Shown: positions 46,004 to 54,041 of the stretch, piece after piece
Layout of the letters: every line of letters begins with the position of its first letter
Position numbering within the stretch: the stretch's first letter is position 1
Assembly: GCF_014837105.1 (NCBI RefSeq)
Contig: NZ_JACSPO010000001.1
Coordinates: 811,662-875,661, forward strand
Source of the DNA: Oceanitalea stevensii
GTDB lineage: Bacteria; Actinomycetota; Actinomycetes; Actinomycetales; Actinomycetaceae
Reading direction: 5' to 3'
DNA length: 64,000 nucleotides
Notes under the pieces: model-generated
What the model was told of the DNA's origin: nothing
Databases searched by the model: none
The model's input: the letters and a program-made list of their open reading frames with translations, nothing else
Made by a program: the position numbers and the translations under genes

Positions 46004-47632
46004 TCAGTCGATCTCGCCCTGGCGGAACGCCGTGCCGATGATGTGCTGGTGGAAGCGCTCGTAGGTCTCGGCCTGGTCGCGGGCCTGCTGGGCCAGCGCC
46101 TCGAACATCGGGGCGGGCAGCCCGAGGTCCGGTGAGAGCTCGACGAGCGTCTGCCACAGCCCGAGCTTGCCCATGACGGCGCTGCGCATGAGCTCGGACT
46201 CCAGCACCGGGGTCATCGGCGAGCCGCCGGGCCGCTCGTTGACCTTGAGCCGGCCGGCGCGCTCGGCCACCCACGCCGCCGCCTGGCGGTGGGGGCGGCG
46301 CCTGAGGGACAGGGAGTCCATGAGGTTGACGAGGAGCTCGCGCTCCTCGCGGATCTCCAGCGCCACCCGGGCGAGCTCCTCGCCGTGGTCGGTGTCCGCG
46401 TAGTCCGCGGCCATCCGCTCCGAGCGCTCCAGACCGGCGGTGGCGCCGGTGAGGTGGTCGGACAGGTAGAGCCCGAGGATGTCGCGCTGCAGGTGAGCGG
46501 GCACCCGGTGGGCGGCGGAGTCCTCCTCCGCCTCGGCCACCAGCCCGTCGGCGGGGACGGAGCCGGGCGGCAGCTGGTCCTGGGGCCAGCTCTCGCGCGG
46601 CCGCATCTGGGGGCTCGGGGTGCCCTGGCCCTCGACCATGCCGACGAGGAGCTCGCGCAGCGTCTCCTTCGCCTCGCCCCTCGGCTCCCAGCCCAGCTCG
46701 GTGCGGGCCCGGGTCGTGTCCATGAGGGGCACGTTCATCGCCATGTCGAGCCAGCCGGCGTCGGCGGCCAGCGCACGCGCCTGCCAGGCGAGGGAGACGA
46801 CGGGCCGCAGCGCGGCCGGCGGCACCTCGACGACCCTGCCGTGGTCGAGGACCTCCGCGAGGTCCTTGCCGGTGAGGACCGGCTCGGTGGCGATGTTGAA
46901 GGCGCCGGTCGCGCCCTGGACGATGATCCGGCGGTAGGCGTCGGCGAGGTCGTCCCCGTGGACCACCTGGAGCCGCAGCCCGGCCGGCAGCGGGAGGAAC
47001 GGCAGACCGCCGGGGCGCAGCAGCGCCGGCGGCACCAGCGCCCCGAGGAAGAGGCGCATGATCTCCGCGCCGGCGTCCGCGTCGAAGACGAGCGCGGGCC
47101 GCACCCGCGCCACGGACAGCCCGGCGGCCTCGGCCTCGTCGAGGATGCGCTCCTGGGCGGCCTTGTCGACGGCGTAGTGGGAGGTCGTCGCGCTGCCGTG
47201 GGCGGGCCACGACTCGTCACGCCGCTCGTCGTCGTCCACCGGGGAGTAGGAGCCCACGGACGACGCGACGACGAGGTGGCCCACCCCCGCCCGCAGGCAC
47301 GCCTCGACGACGCGGCGGGTGCCGTCGACGTTGGCGCGCCGGAGCAGGTCACGCTCGTGGTTGGGCTGGATGAGCCAGGCGAGGTGGACGACGGTGTCGA
47401 CGCCGTCCAGCGCCCGGGCCAGCTCGTCGACGACGAAGTCCTCGCCGTCGGCGAGCGCCACCGGCGCGGCGATGTCGACCTGCTCCCACCGGGCCACGTC
47501 GTAGGGCGCGGCGGTGCCGTCGGGGCGCCGTCGGGCGATGCCGACGACCTCCGTCACCTGCTCCTCCTCGCGCAGGGCGTGGAGGAGCGCGGTGCCGCTG
47601 TTGCCGCTCGCGCCGACGACGGCGACCCTCAT
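46004..47632 (-). CDS. NAD-dependent epimerase fused to putative four-helix-bundle domain
   Basis: A 542-residue protein. The N-terminal extended SDR domain (1-335) has the nucleotide motif GASGNSG (7-13), active-site S124/S125, and YAVDK (Y153, K157). A Pro/Glu-rich linker (about 336-375) leads to an all-helical C-terminal domain (about 378-538) with LYLSDHLTGATAGLERSERM, resembling a stand-alone actinobacterial family of about 170 residues of unknown function with a ferritin-like pattern. ATG 47632 overlaps the alcohol dehydrogenase stop (ATGA). The sugar or steroid-like substrate is unknown; the joining of the two domains is unusual. Confidence 0.85.
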   Translation of the reverse strand: MRVAVVGASGNSGTALLHALREEEQVTEVVGIARRRPDGTAAPYDVARWEQVDIAAPVALADGEDFVVDELARALDGVDTVVHLAWLIQPNHERDLLRRANVDGTRRVVEACLRAGVGHLVVASSVGSYSPVDDDERRDESWPAHGSATTSHYAVDKAAQERILDEAEAAGLSVARVRPALVFDADAGAEIMRLFLGALVPPALLRPGGLPFLPLPAGLRLQVVHGDDLADAYRRIIVQGATGAFNIATEPVLTGKDLAEVLDHGRVVEVPPAALRPVVSLAWQARALAADAGWLDMAMNVPLMDTTRARTELGWEPRGEAKETLRELLVGMVEGQGTPSPQMRPRESWPQDQLPPGSVPADGLVAEAEEDSAAHRVPAHLQRDILGLYLSDHLTGATAGLERSERMAADYADTDHGEELARVALEIREERELLVNLMDSLSLRRRPHRQAAAWVAERAGRLKVNERPGGSPMTPVLESELMRSAVMGKLGLWQTLVELSPDLGLPAPMFEALAQQARDQAETYERFHQHIIGTAFRQGEID

Positions 47633-48846
47633 CGCGCACCCGCCTGCGTGGACGGCATCGCGGGGTCGAGGACCACCTTGATCGCGCCGTCGTCCTTGCG
47701 CTGGAAGATGTCGTAGCCGTGCGCGGCGTCCTCGAGAGAGATCCGGTGGGTGCGCAGGTCGAGCACGCCCAGCGGGTCGGCCGAGTCGCTGACGAGCGGC
47801 AGGACGTCCTCGATCCAGCGGTGGACGTTGGCCTGGCCCATCCGCAGGTTCACCTGCTTGTCGAACAGGTCGAGCATCGGCATCGGGTCCTGGGCGCCGC
47901 CGTAGACGCCGGACAGGGAGATCGTGCCGCCGCGGCGGACGATCTCGACCGCCGCGTGCAGTGCCGCCATCCGGTCGATGCCGGCCTTGGTGAACAGCGG
48001 CTTGGCCAGTGCGTCGGGCAGCATCCCGGCGCCGGCCTGCACGCCCTTGGCCACGGGCGAGCCGTGCGCCTCCATGCCGACGGCGTCGATGACGGAGTCC
48101 GCGCCGCGCCCGTGGGTGAGCTCGCGGACGGCGGCGGCGACGTCGTCGACCCCGCGCAGGTCCATCGTGGCGATGCCGTGGCGGCGGGCCATCTCCAGCC
48201 GCTCGGGGACGAGGTCGACACCGATGACCTGCTCGGCGCCGCGGTGGCGGGCGATGCGGGCGCTCAGCTGCCCGATCGGGCCCAGCCCGAGGACGACGAC
48301 GGTCCCGCCGGGCGGCACCTGCGCGTACTCGACGGCCTGCCACGCGGTGGGCACGACGTCGGAGAGGTAGAGGTAGCGCTCGTCCGGCTCGCCGTCGTCG
48401 GGCACGACGACGGGGCCCACGTCCGCGAAGGGCACGCGCAGGTACTCCGCCTGCCCGCCCGGCACCTGCCCGTAGAGCTTGGTGTAGCCGAACAGGGAGG
48501 CGCCCTTGCCGTGCTCGCGCACCTGCGTGGTCTCGCACTGGGAGTGCAGGCCCTGGGAGCACATCCAGCACGAGCCGCAGGCGATGACGAAGGGGACGAC
48601 GACGCGGTCACCGGGCTTGAGGTTGGTGACCTCGCTGCCGACCTCCTGGACGACGCCCATCGGCTCGTGGCCGAGGACGTCACCGGCGTCGAGGAAGGGC
48701 CCGAGCACGCTGTACAGGTGGAGGTCCGACCCGCAGATCGCGCTCGAGGTGATCTTGATGATGGCGTCGGCGGGGTGCTGCAGCCGGGGGTCGGGGACGT
48801 CCTCGACGCTGACCTTCTCCCGGCCCTGCCAGGTGAGTGCGCGCAC
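47629..48846 (-). CDS. Zinc-dependent alcohol dehydrogenase (formaldehyde dehydrogenase-like)
   Basis: A 405-residue medium-chain dehydrogenase. Catalytic zinc ligands are C38 (AICGSDLH) and H60-E61 (GHEP). The structural zinc cysteines are C90, C93, C96 and C104 (ACGSCWMCSQGLHSQC). The NAD motif is GLGPIG. Length and inserts match the glutathione-independent formaldehyde dehydrogenase-like group; the substrate is uncertain. GTG 48846 follows GGAGG. It is translated together with the downstream epimerase fusion (ATGA) and 12 bases after a small acidic gene. Confidence 0.92.
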   Translation of the reverse strand: MRALTWQGREKVSVEDVPDPRLQHPADAIIKITSSAICGSDLHLYSVLGPFLDAGDVLGHEPMGVVQEVGSEVTNLKPGDRVVVPFVIACGSCWMCSQGLHSQCETTQVREHGKGASLFGYTKLYGQVPGGQAEYLRVPFADVGPVVVPDDGEPDERYLYLSDVVPTAWQAVEYAQVPPGGTVVVLGLGPIGQLSARIARHRGAEQVIGVDLVPERLEMARRHGIATMDLRGVDDVAAAVRELTHGRGADSVIDAVGMEAHGSPVAKGVQAGAGMLPDALAKPLFTKAGIDRMAALHAAVEIVRRGGTISLSGVYGGAQDPMPMLDLFDKQVNLRMGQANVHRWIEDVLPLVSDSADPLGVLDLRTHRISLEDAAHGYDIFQRKDDGAIKVVLDPAMPSTQAGAR

Positions 48847-48858
48847 AGGTGCCTCCGG

Positions 48859-49011
48859 TCAGCTCGAGGACGTGGGGCCGGCGGTCTCGTCACCCTCCGC
48901 CTGCGAGGGCTGGTCGAAGGGCTCCTCACGCTCCAGCTGCTCGGGGTCGGCGTCGGGGTCCTTGCTGGGGTCGTAGGGCTGCTCGGACGGGTTCGGTGTG
49001 TTCTCGCTCAT
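48859..49011 (-). CDS. 50-residue acidic disordered protein
   Basis: ATG 49011 opens a 50-residue frame rich in Glu, Asp, Pro and Ser with no hydrophobic core (SKDPDADPEQLEREEPFD), so it is probably intrinsically disordered. Codon third positions match neighbouring genes. It ends 12 bases before the alcohol dehydrogenase start and is likely first in that operon. Function unknown; similar small acidic proteins are common in actinobacteria. Confidence 0.65.
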   Translation of the reverse strand: MSENTPNPSEQPYDPSKDPDADPEQLEREEPFDQPSQAEGDETAGPTSSS

Positions 49012-49098
49012 GCTTCTCACCATTCCACCGGCCCGGAGGGCCCGCACGCCGAGGACGCCCCGCTTGCCGAGTCCCCGCACCGGCTCGATCCTGTGGCG

Positions 49099-50445
49099 AT
49101 GACCGTCGACTCCCCGCCCGCGGAGACCTCCCGTCTCGCGCGGCGCATCACGCCCTGGCTCCTGTTCCTCTTCATCCTCGGTGACGTCCTCGGCGCGGGG
49201 ATCTACGCGCTCGTCGGAGAGCTCGCCGCGGAGTCCGGCGGCATGATGTGGGCCCCCCTCATGGTGGCCCTCCTCATGGCCCTGCTCACCGCCGCGAGCT
49301 ACGCCGAGCTCGTGACGAAGTACCCCAAGGCCGGTGGTGCGGCGATCTTCGCCCAGCGCGCCTTCAAGCGGCCGATCGTCTCCTTCGTCGTCGGCTTCTC
49401 CATGCTCGCCGCGGGCGTGACGAGCGCCGCGGGCCTGTCCATCGCCTTCGCCGGCGACTACCTCGCCACCTTCATCGACGTGCCCACCCGCATCGCCGCA
49501 CCGGTGTTCCTCGTCCTCCTCGCCCTGCTCAACGCGCGGGGCATCAAGGAGTCGGTGCGCTCGAACGTCGTCATGACGGTCATCGAGGTGTCCGGCCTCG
49601 TCCTCGTCATCGTCGCGGTCGCGATCGCGGTGGGCGGCGGGCAGGGCGACCCGGCCCGCCTCGTCGAGCTGCCTCCGGGGACCGGTGCCGGGACGGCGAT
49701 CCTCGCAGGCGCGCTCCTCGCCTTCTACTCCTTCGTCGGCTTCGAGGTCTCGGCCAACGTCGCCGAGGAGGTCCAGGACGTCAGCCGCGTGTACCCGCGC
49801 GCGCTGTTCGGGGCCCTCGGCGTCGCCGGTGTCGTCTACGCCCTCATCGGCATCGGCTCGGCGCTCATCATGCCGCCGGAGGACCTGTCCGGGTCCTCCA
49901 GCCCGCTGCTCGACGTCGTCGAGGCCACCGGCGTGGGGGTCCCCGACTGGCTGTTCTCGGTCATCGCGCTCGTCGCCGTCGCCAACGGCGCACTGCTCAC
50001 GATGATCATGTCGAGCCGGCTCGTCTACGGCATGGCCGACGAGGGCCTGCTGCCCTCGGTGCTCACCAAGGTGCTGCCCAACCGCCGCACCCCGTGGCTC
50101 GCCATCGTCGTGACGACGGCGGTCGCCGCCGGCCTCACGCTCATCGGGGATCTCGCGATGCTCGCCGAGACGGTCGTCCTGCTCCTGCTCGTCGTGTTCG
50201 TCAGCACCAACCTCGCGGTGCTCGTGCTGCGCAAGGACACCGTCGACCACGACCACTTCCGCACGCCCAGGGCGCTGCCGGTGCTCGCCCTCATCACCTG
50301 CGGGGTGCTGCTCAGCCAGCAGTCCCTGCAGGTGTGGCTGCTCGGCCTGGGGATGGTCGCGATCGGCGTCGTCCTCTACTTCGTCACCCGCGGGGTGCGC
50401 GACACCGACCGCGCCGACGCCGGCCCGGCCGACCGCACCCGCTGA
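49099..50445 (+). CDS. APC-family amino acid permease
   Basis: A 448-residue transporter with about 12 transmembrane helices and the family marks GAGIYALVGELAAESGG in helix 1 and FYSFVGFEVSANVAEEVQDVSR in helix 6. It takes up amino acids or amines by proton symport or exchange; the substrate is unknown. ATG 49099 is chosen; GTG 49093 is two codons upstream. It is divergent from the small acidic gene and ends at a 20-bp hairpin. Confidence 0.92.
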   Translation: MTVDSPPAETSRLARRITPWLLFLFILGDVLGAGIYALVGELAAESGGMMWAPLMVALLMALLTAASYAELVTKYPKAGGAAIFAQRAFKRPIVSFVVGFSMLAAGVTSAAGLSIAFAGDYLATFIDVPTRIAAPVFLVLLALLNARGIKESVRSNVVMTVIEVSGLVLVIVAVAIAVGGGQGDPARLVELPPGTGAGTAILAGALLAFYSFVGFEVSANVAEEVQDVSRVYPRALFGALGVAGVVYALIGIGSALIMPPEDLSGSSSPLLDVVEATGVGVPDWLFSVIALVAVANGALLTMIMSSRLVYGMADEGLLPSVLTKVLPNRRTPWLAIVVTTAVAAGLTLIGDLAMLAETVVLLLLVVFVSTNLAVLVLRKDTVDHDHFRTPRALPVLALITCGVLLSQQSLQVWLLGLGMVAIGVVLYFVTRGVRDTDRADAGPADRTR

Positions 50446-50452
50446 CGCACGA

Positions 50453-50494
50453 GGGCAGTGGCCCGGCCCGGAGGTCCGGGCCGGGCCACTGCCC
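50453..50494. terminator. Terminator hairpin between convergent genes
   Basis: Two perfect 20-base arms (GGGCAGTGGCCCGGCCCGGA and its complement) with a two-base centre lie eight bases past the permease stop and 38 bases from the stop of the facing gene. It probably serves both. Confidence 0.8.
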
Positions 50495-50532
50495 TGTCTC
50501 GTCGGCCGCCGGGCCGGCCGGTCGACGCGCGG

Positions 50533-51336
50533 TCAGGTGAGGCTGGGCAGGTGCTCCCGCGCGAAGGCGAGCGACTCCGCGAGCGCCGCCTCCCGCTCGG
50601 CCGGCTTCATCTTGCGGGTCGTCACCTCGACGGCGATCGAGCCGGTGAAGCCGAGCCCGGGCAGGGCGCGCAGCACCTCCTCGCAGGGCTGGCTGCCCCG
50701 GCCGGGCGCCAGGTGCTCGTCCCGGTTGGAGCCCGTGGAGTCGGTGAGGTGGAGGTGGGCCAGGCGCCCGCCGAGCTGTCGCGCGACCTCGAGGGAGTCC
50801 TGCCCGGCCACGCCCGCGTGGGAGAGGTCGAGGGTGACGTGCTCGTAGCCCAGGCCGACGGGGTCCCAGTGCGGCAGGTAGGCGTGCCGCTCCTTGGTCC
50901 GCGAGCCGTCCTTGGCCCGCGCCTTCCACGGGAACATGTTCTCGACGGCGAGCTTGACCTCCGTCGCCGCCTGGCGGCGGGCGATGCCCTCGACGAAGCC
51001 GGCGGCGTAGTCGCGCTGCCAGCGGAAGGGCGGGTGGACGACGACGGCCTCCGCGCCCACCGCCTCGGCCAGCTCGACGGACCGGTCGATCTTGCCCCAC
51101 GGGTCGGAGCCCCACACGCGCTGGGTGAGCAGCAACGTCGGCGAGTGGATCGACATCACCGGCACGCCGTAGGTCTCGGCCAGCTCGTTCAGCCGCGCGG
51201 CGTCACGCGTCTCGGGCCACTTCCACACCATGACCTCGATGCCGTCGTAGCCCAGCCGCGCGGCGTCGGCGAAGCATGACTCCGTGCTGCTCGGGTAGCA
51301 CGAGGAGGTGGACAGGAGGATCGGGGGGACCCTCAC
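50533..51336 (-). CDS. Sugar phosphate isomerase/epimerase (AP endonuclease 2 fold)
   Basis: A 267-residue TIM-barrel protein of the xylose isomerase-like family with the expected metal-ligand regions VVVHPPFRW, KLAVENMFPW, TLDLSHAGVAG and LAHLHLTDSTG. Substrate unknown. GTG 51336 overlaps the stop of the upstream stress-type gene (GTGA), so the two are co-translated. Confidence 0.9.
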   Translation of the reverse strand: MRVPPILLSTSSCYPSSTESCFADAARLGYDGIEVMVWKWPETRDAARLNELAETYGVPVMSIHSPTLLLTQRVWGSDPWGKIDRSVELAEAVGAEAVVVHPPFRWQRDYAAGFVEGIARRQAATEVKLAVENMFPWKARAKDGSRTKERHAYLPHWDPVGLGYEHVTLDLSHAGVAGQDSLEVARQLGGRLAHLHLTDSTGSNRDEHLAPGRGSQPCEEVLRALPGLGFTGSIAVEVTTRKMKPAEREAALAESLAFAREHLPSLT

Positions 51337-52049
51337 GAAGTGCGCTCCTCGCCGTCCTGCGGCGCCGCGGGCCGTCGCTGCCCGTACCGGGGGTTGCCGT
51401 GCTCGTCCTCCAGCGGCGTGAAGCTGCGCGCGGGCGGCTGGGGCGGCGCCTCGGCGGGCGGGGCACCGACCGGACCGGGCTGCGGGGCCCGCTGAGCGCC
51501 GTAGTGGCCGGCGGCGGGCGGGACGGCGGGTGCCGGCGACGCGGGGTCGGTCCCCACGCGGGTGCGGATGCCGGCCTCACCGAGGAGACGCATCGCCTCG
51601 CCCACGCGGCTCTGCTCGCACAGCAGCCCGTAGCGGCCGGCGACGACCTGGCTGGAGGAGGTGAAGTCGCGCTTGCCGCCGGTGAAGGCGTAGGAGACGA
51701 GGGCGAAGAGGATGCCGAAGGCCGCACCGATGACGAGGGCCGGCAGGAGCATGACGAGGGTGCTGCCCTCGGACAGCAGCCCGAAGAGGAGGCCGACGAA
51801 GAGGCCGAACCAGGCGCCGGACATCGCCCCCGCGAGCGCCACCCGCGGGTAGGACAGGCGTCCGGTGATCCGCTCGACCATGCGTAGGTCGGTGCCGACG
51901 ATCGTCGTGTGCTGGACCTCGAACTCCTTGTCGGAGAGGAGGTCGACGGCACGCTGGGCCTCGAGGTAGGTGTCGAAGGAGGCGATCTGGACGCCGGTGG
52001 GGAGGGTCGGCGTCGGGGGCACGCCACCCCTGCTGCTGGAGAAGGCCAT
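51333..52049 (-). CDS. GSP17M-domain membrane protein
   Basis: The 238-residue protein has a general stress protein 17M-like domain (about 15-70; TGVQIASFDTYLEAQRAVDLL), two hydrophobic helices (about 70-115) with VALAGAMSGAWFGLFVGLLF, a second soluble stretch and a Pro-rich C-terminal tail (about 165-238). Function is unknown; the family name comes from a Bacillus stress protein. ATG 52049 lies five to six bases from an ACAATC box. It is divergent from the MgtE-like gene. Confidence 0.85.
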   Translation of the reverse strand: MAFSSSRGGVPPTPTLPTGVQIASFDTYLEAQRAVDLLSDKEFEVQHTTIVGTDLRMVERITGRLSYPRVALAGAMSGAWFGLFVGLLFGLLSEGSTLVMLLPALVIGAAFGILFALVSYAFTGGKRDFTSSSQVVAGRYGLLCEQSRVGEAMRLLGEAGIRTRVGTDPASPAPAVPPAAGHYGAQRAPQPGPVGAPPAEAPPQPPARSFTPLEDEHGNPRYGQRRPAAPQDGEERTS

Positions 52050-52148
52050 GGGCCGATTGTCTCCCCTCCGCCCCCGGTCCGCTACGCGCCGCCCCCGGCC
52101 GCGGCCCCGGGGACGGTGAGGGGCGCGGCGGGCGGGGGCCGTTGCTCT

Positions 52149-52154
52149 TAGGCT
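52149..52154 (+). promoter_or_regulatory. Putative -10 box of the MgtE-like gene
   Basis: TAGGCT ends six bases before GTG 52161, again with no room for a ribosome-binding site. Confidence 0.45.
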
Positions 52155-52160
52155 GACGGC

Positions 52161-53459
52161 GTGAGTACACCCGTGAGCAGGAGCGCGCCCACCCGGGTCT
52201 TCGTCGGCAGGCTGGCGGGGACCAACGTCTTCGACCCGCTCGGCGACCCGGTCGGCAAGGTGCACGACGTCGTCGTGCTCGTCCGCACGAGCTCGCTGCC
52301 ACGGGCGGTGGGTCTGGTCGTCGAGGTGCCCGGCAAGCGCCGGGTGTTCCTCCCGCTGAGCCGGGTCGTGAGCATCAGCACCGGGGCCGTCATCACGACC
52401 GGCCTGCTCAACATCCGCCGCTTCTCCCAGCGGGCCAGCGAGACGCTAGTCGTCGGCCAGCTCGTCGACCGGCGGGTGACGCTCGCCGACGGCAGCGGCC
52501 CCGCCGTCATCACCGACGTCGCGATCGAGCAGCAGCGCAACCGCGACTGGCTCGTCACCCAGCTCTTCGTCGAGCGGAGCGGGGCGAGCCGGGGGCTGCG
52601 GCGCCGCCGCGGGGAGCAGCTCATCGTCGACGTCGGTGACGTCGTCGACCTCTCCGGCGACGCCGGGCCCCAGCCCGCCACGACCCTCCTGTCCACGATG
52701 GAGGACCTCAAGCCCGCCGACGTCGCCGACGTCCTCCACGACCTCCCGCCGGACCGGCAGATCGAGGTCGCCGCCGAGCTGTCCGACGACCGCCTCGCCG
52801 ACGTGCTCGAGGAGCTGAGCGAGGACGACCGCGTGGCGATCGTCTCGGGGCTGGACGCCAACCGCGCCGCCGACGTCCTCGACGTCATGCAGCCCGACGA
52901 CGCCGCCGACCTCGTCAACGAGCTCCCACCGGACGTCGCCCGCTCGCTGCTCGACCTCATGGAGCCGGAGGAGGCCGAGGACGTGCGCCGCCTCATCGCC
53001 TACGAGGAGCGCGCCGCCGGCGGTCTCATGACGACCGAGCCGATCATCCTGCCCCCGGAGGCGACCGTCGCCGCCGCCCTCGCCAGCGCCCGGCGCCTGG
53101 ACGTCACCCCGGCCCTGGCGACGATGGTCTTCGTCGTGCGCCCCCCGCTGGAGACGCCGTCGGGGCGGCTGCTGGGCGTCGTCCACATCCAGCGCGCGCT
53201 GCGCGAGCCCCCCAGCGCCCAGCTCGGCTCGATGCTCGACAGCGACATCGAGACCGTCGGGCCGCACGCCGGCATCGGCAAGATCACCCGGCTGCTGGCG
53301 ACGTACAACCTCACCGCGCTCCCCGTCGTCGACGAGGAGCGCCGCCTGCTGGGCGCCGTGAGCGTCGACGACGTCCTGGACCACCTGCTGCCCGACGACT
53401 GGCGCGACGCCGACACCGAGGCGACCGACACCGCGATGACGAGGAGTGCCCATGGCTGA
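52161..53459 (+). CDS. Soluble MgtE-like protein with PRC-barrel and CBS domains
   Basis: The 432-residue protein has PRC-barrel-like repeats (about 15-165), an MgtE N-terminal helical domain (about 175-275; LADVLEELSEDDRVAIVSGL) and a CBS pair (about 280-415). The transmembrane channel of true MgtE is absent. It may bind Mg2+ or nucleotides and regulate a partner. GTG 52161 is leaderless. The DUF1003 gene starts eight bases before its stop, so the two are coupled. The neighbourhood matches the mycobacterial Rv1232c region. Confidence 0.9.
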   Translation: MSTPVSRSAPTRVFVGRLAGTNVFDPLGDPVGKVHDVVVLVRTSSLPRAVGLVVEVPGKRRVFLPLSRVVSISTGAVITTGLLNIRRFSQRASETLVVGQLVDRRVTLADGSGPAVITDVAIEQQRNRDWLVTQLFVERSGASRGLRRRRGEQLIVDVGDVVDLSGDAGPQPATTLLSTMEDLKPADVADVLHDLPPDRQIEVAAELSDDRLADVLEELSEDDRVAIVSGLDANRAADVLDVMQPDDAADLVNELPPDVARSLLDLMEPEEAEDVRRLIAYEERAAGGLMTTEPIILPPEATVAAALASARRLDVTPALATMVFVVRPPLETPSGRLLGVVHIQRALREPPSAQLGSMLDSDIETVGPHAGIGKITRLLATYNLTALPVVDEERRLLGAVSVDDVLDHLLPDDWRDADTEATDTAMTRSAHG

Positions 53460-53949
53460 GCGGCTCGACACGCCACTGCCCACCCGCCGACGCTGGCTGC
53501 GCCGGCCCCGGGTCGACTCCGACGCCGTCGGCAGCACCGCCGAGGCCATCGCCCGCTTCACGGGAACGCCGCGCTTCCTCGTCTACCTCTCGGGCTTCGT
53601 CATCGTGTGGCTCGCGTGGAACACATGGGGGCCCGAGCCGCTGCGCTTCGACTCCGCGGCGCTCGGCTTCACCGCGCTCACCCTCATGCTCTCCCTCCAG
53701 GCGTCCTACGCGGCCCCGCTCATCCTCCTGGCGCAGAACCGGCAGGACGACCGCGACCGGGTGACCGCCGAGCAGGACCGGCAGCGCGCCGAGCGCAACC
53801 TCGCCGACACCGAGTACCTGGCCCGGGAGCTCGCCGCCCTGCGCCTGGCGCTCGGCGACGTCGCCACCCGCGACTTCGTGCGCTCCGAGCTGCGCAGCGT
53901 GCTCGAGGAGCTGCGGGAGGAGGACGAGGAGCGCGACCGCGCGCGCTGA
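53452..53949 (+). CDS. DUF1003 membrane protein
   Basis: A 165-residue protein with two transmembrane helices (about 40-60 and 70-95; FLVYLSGFVIVWLAWNTWGP, ASYAAPLILLAQNRQDDRDR) and a charged coiled C-terminal tail. These are hallmarks of DUF1003, whose function is unknown. ATG 53452 is preceded by GACGAGGAG. It overlaps the MgtE-like gene by eight bases, implying a joint role. Confidence 0.93.
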   Translation: MAERLDTPLPTRRRWLRRPRVDSDAVGSTAEAIARFTGTPRFLVYLSGFVIVWLAWNTWGPEPLRFDSAALGFTALTLMLSLQASYAAPLILLAQNRQDDRDRVTAEQDRQRAERNLADTEYLARELAALRLALGDVATRDFVRSELRSVLEELREEDEERDRAR

Positions 53950-53971
53950 CGCGTCACGTGGCAGAAACGCG

Positions 53972-54005
53972 GGAAACGTTTCCGTAACAGGCAGGTCAAT
54001 AGCGT
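53972..54005 (+). promoter_or_regulatory. LacI-type operator and promoter of the secreted hydrolase
   Basis: The perfect palindrome GGAAACGTTTCC (53972-53983) overlaps the expected -35 position of a -10 box TAGCGT (54000-54005). A second GAAACG half lies at 53964-53969. Such palindromes bind LacI/CcpA-family repressors. The strong ribosome site AGGAGGT follows seven bases before ATG 54042. Confidence 0.6.
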
Positions 54006-54041
54006 CCCAAGGGTTGTCCCCCGAACCAGGAGGTACCCCTG

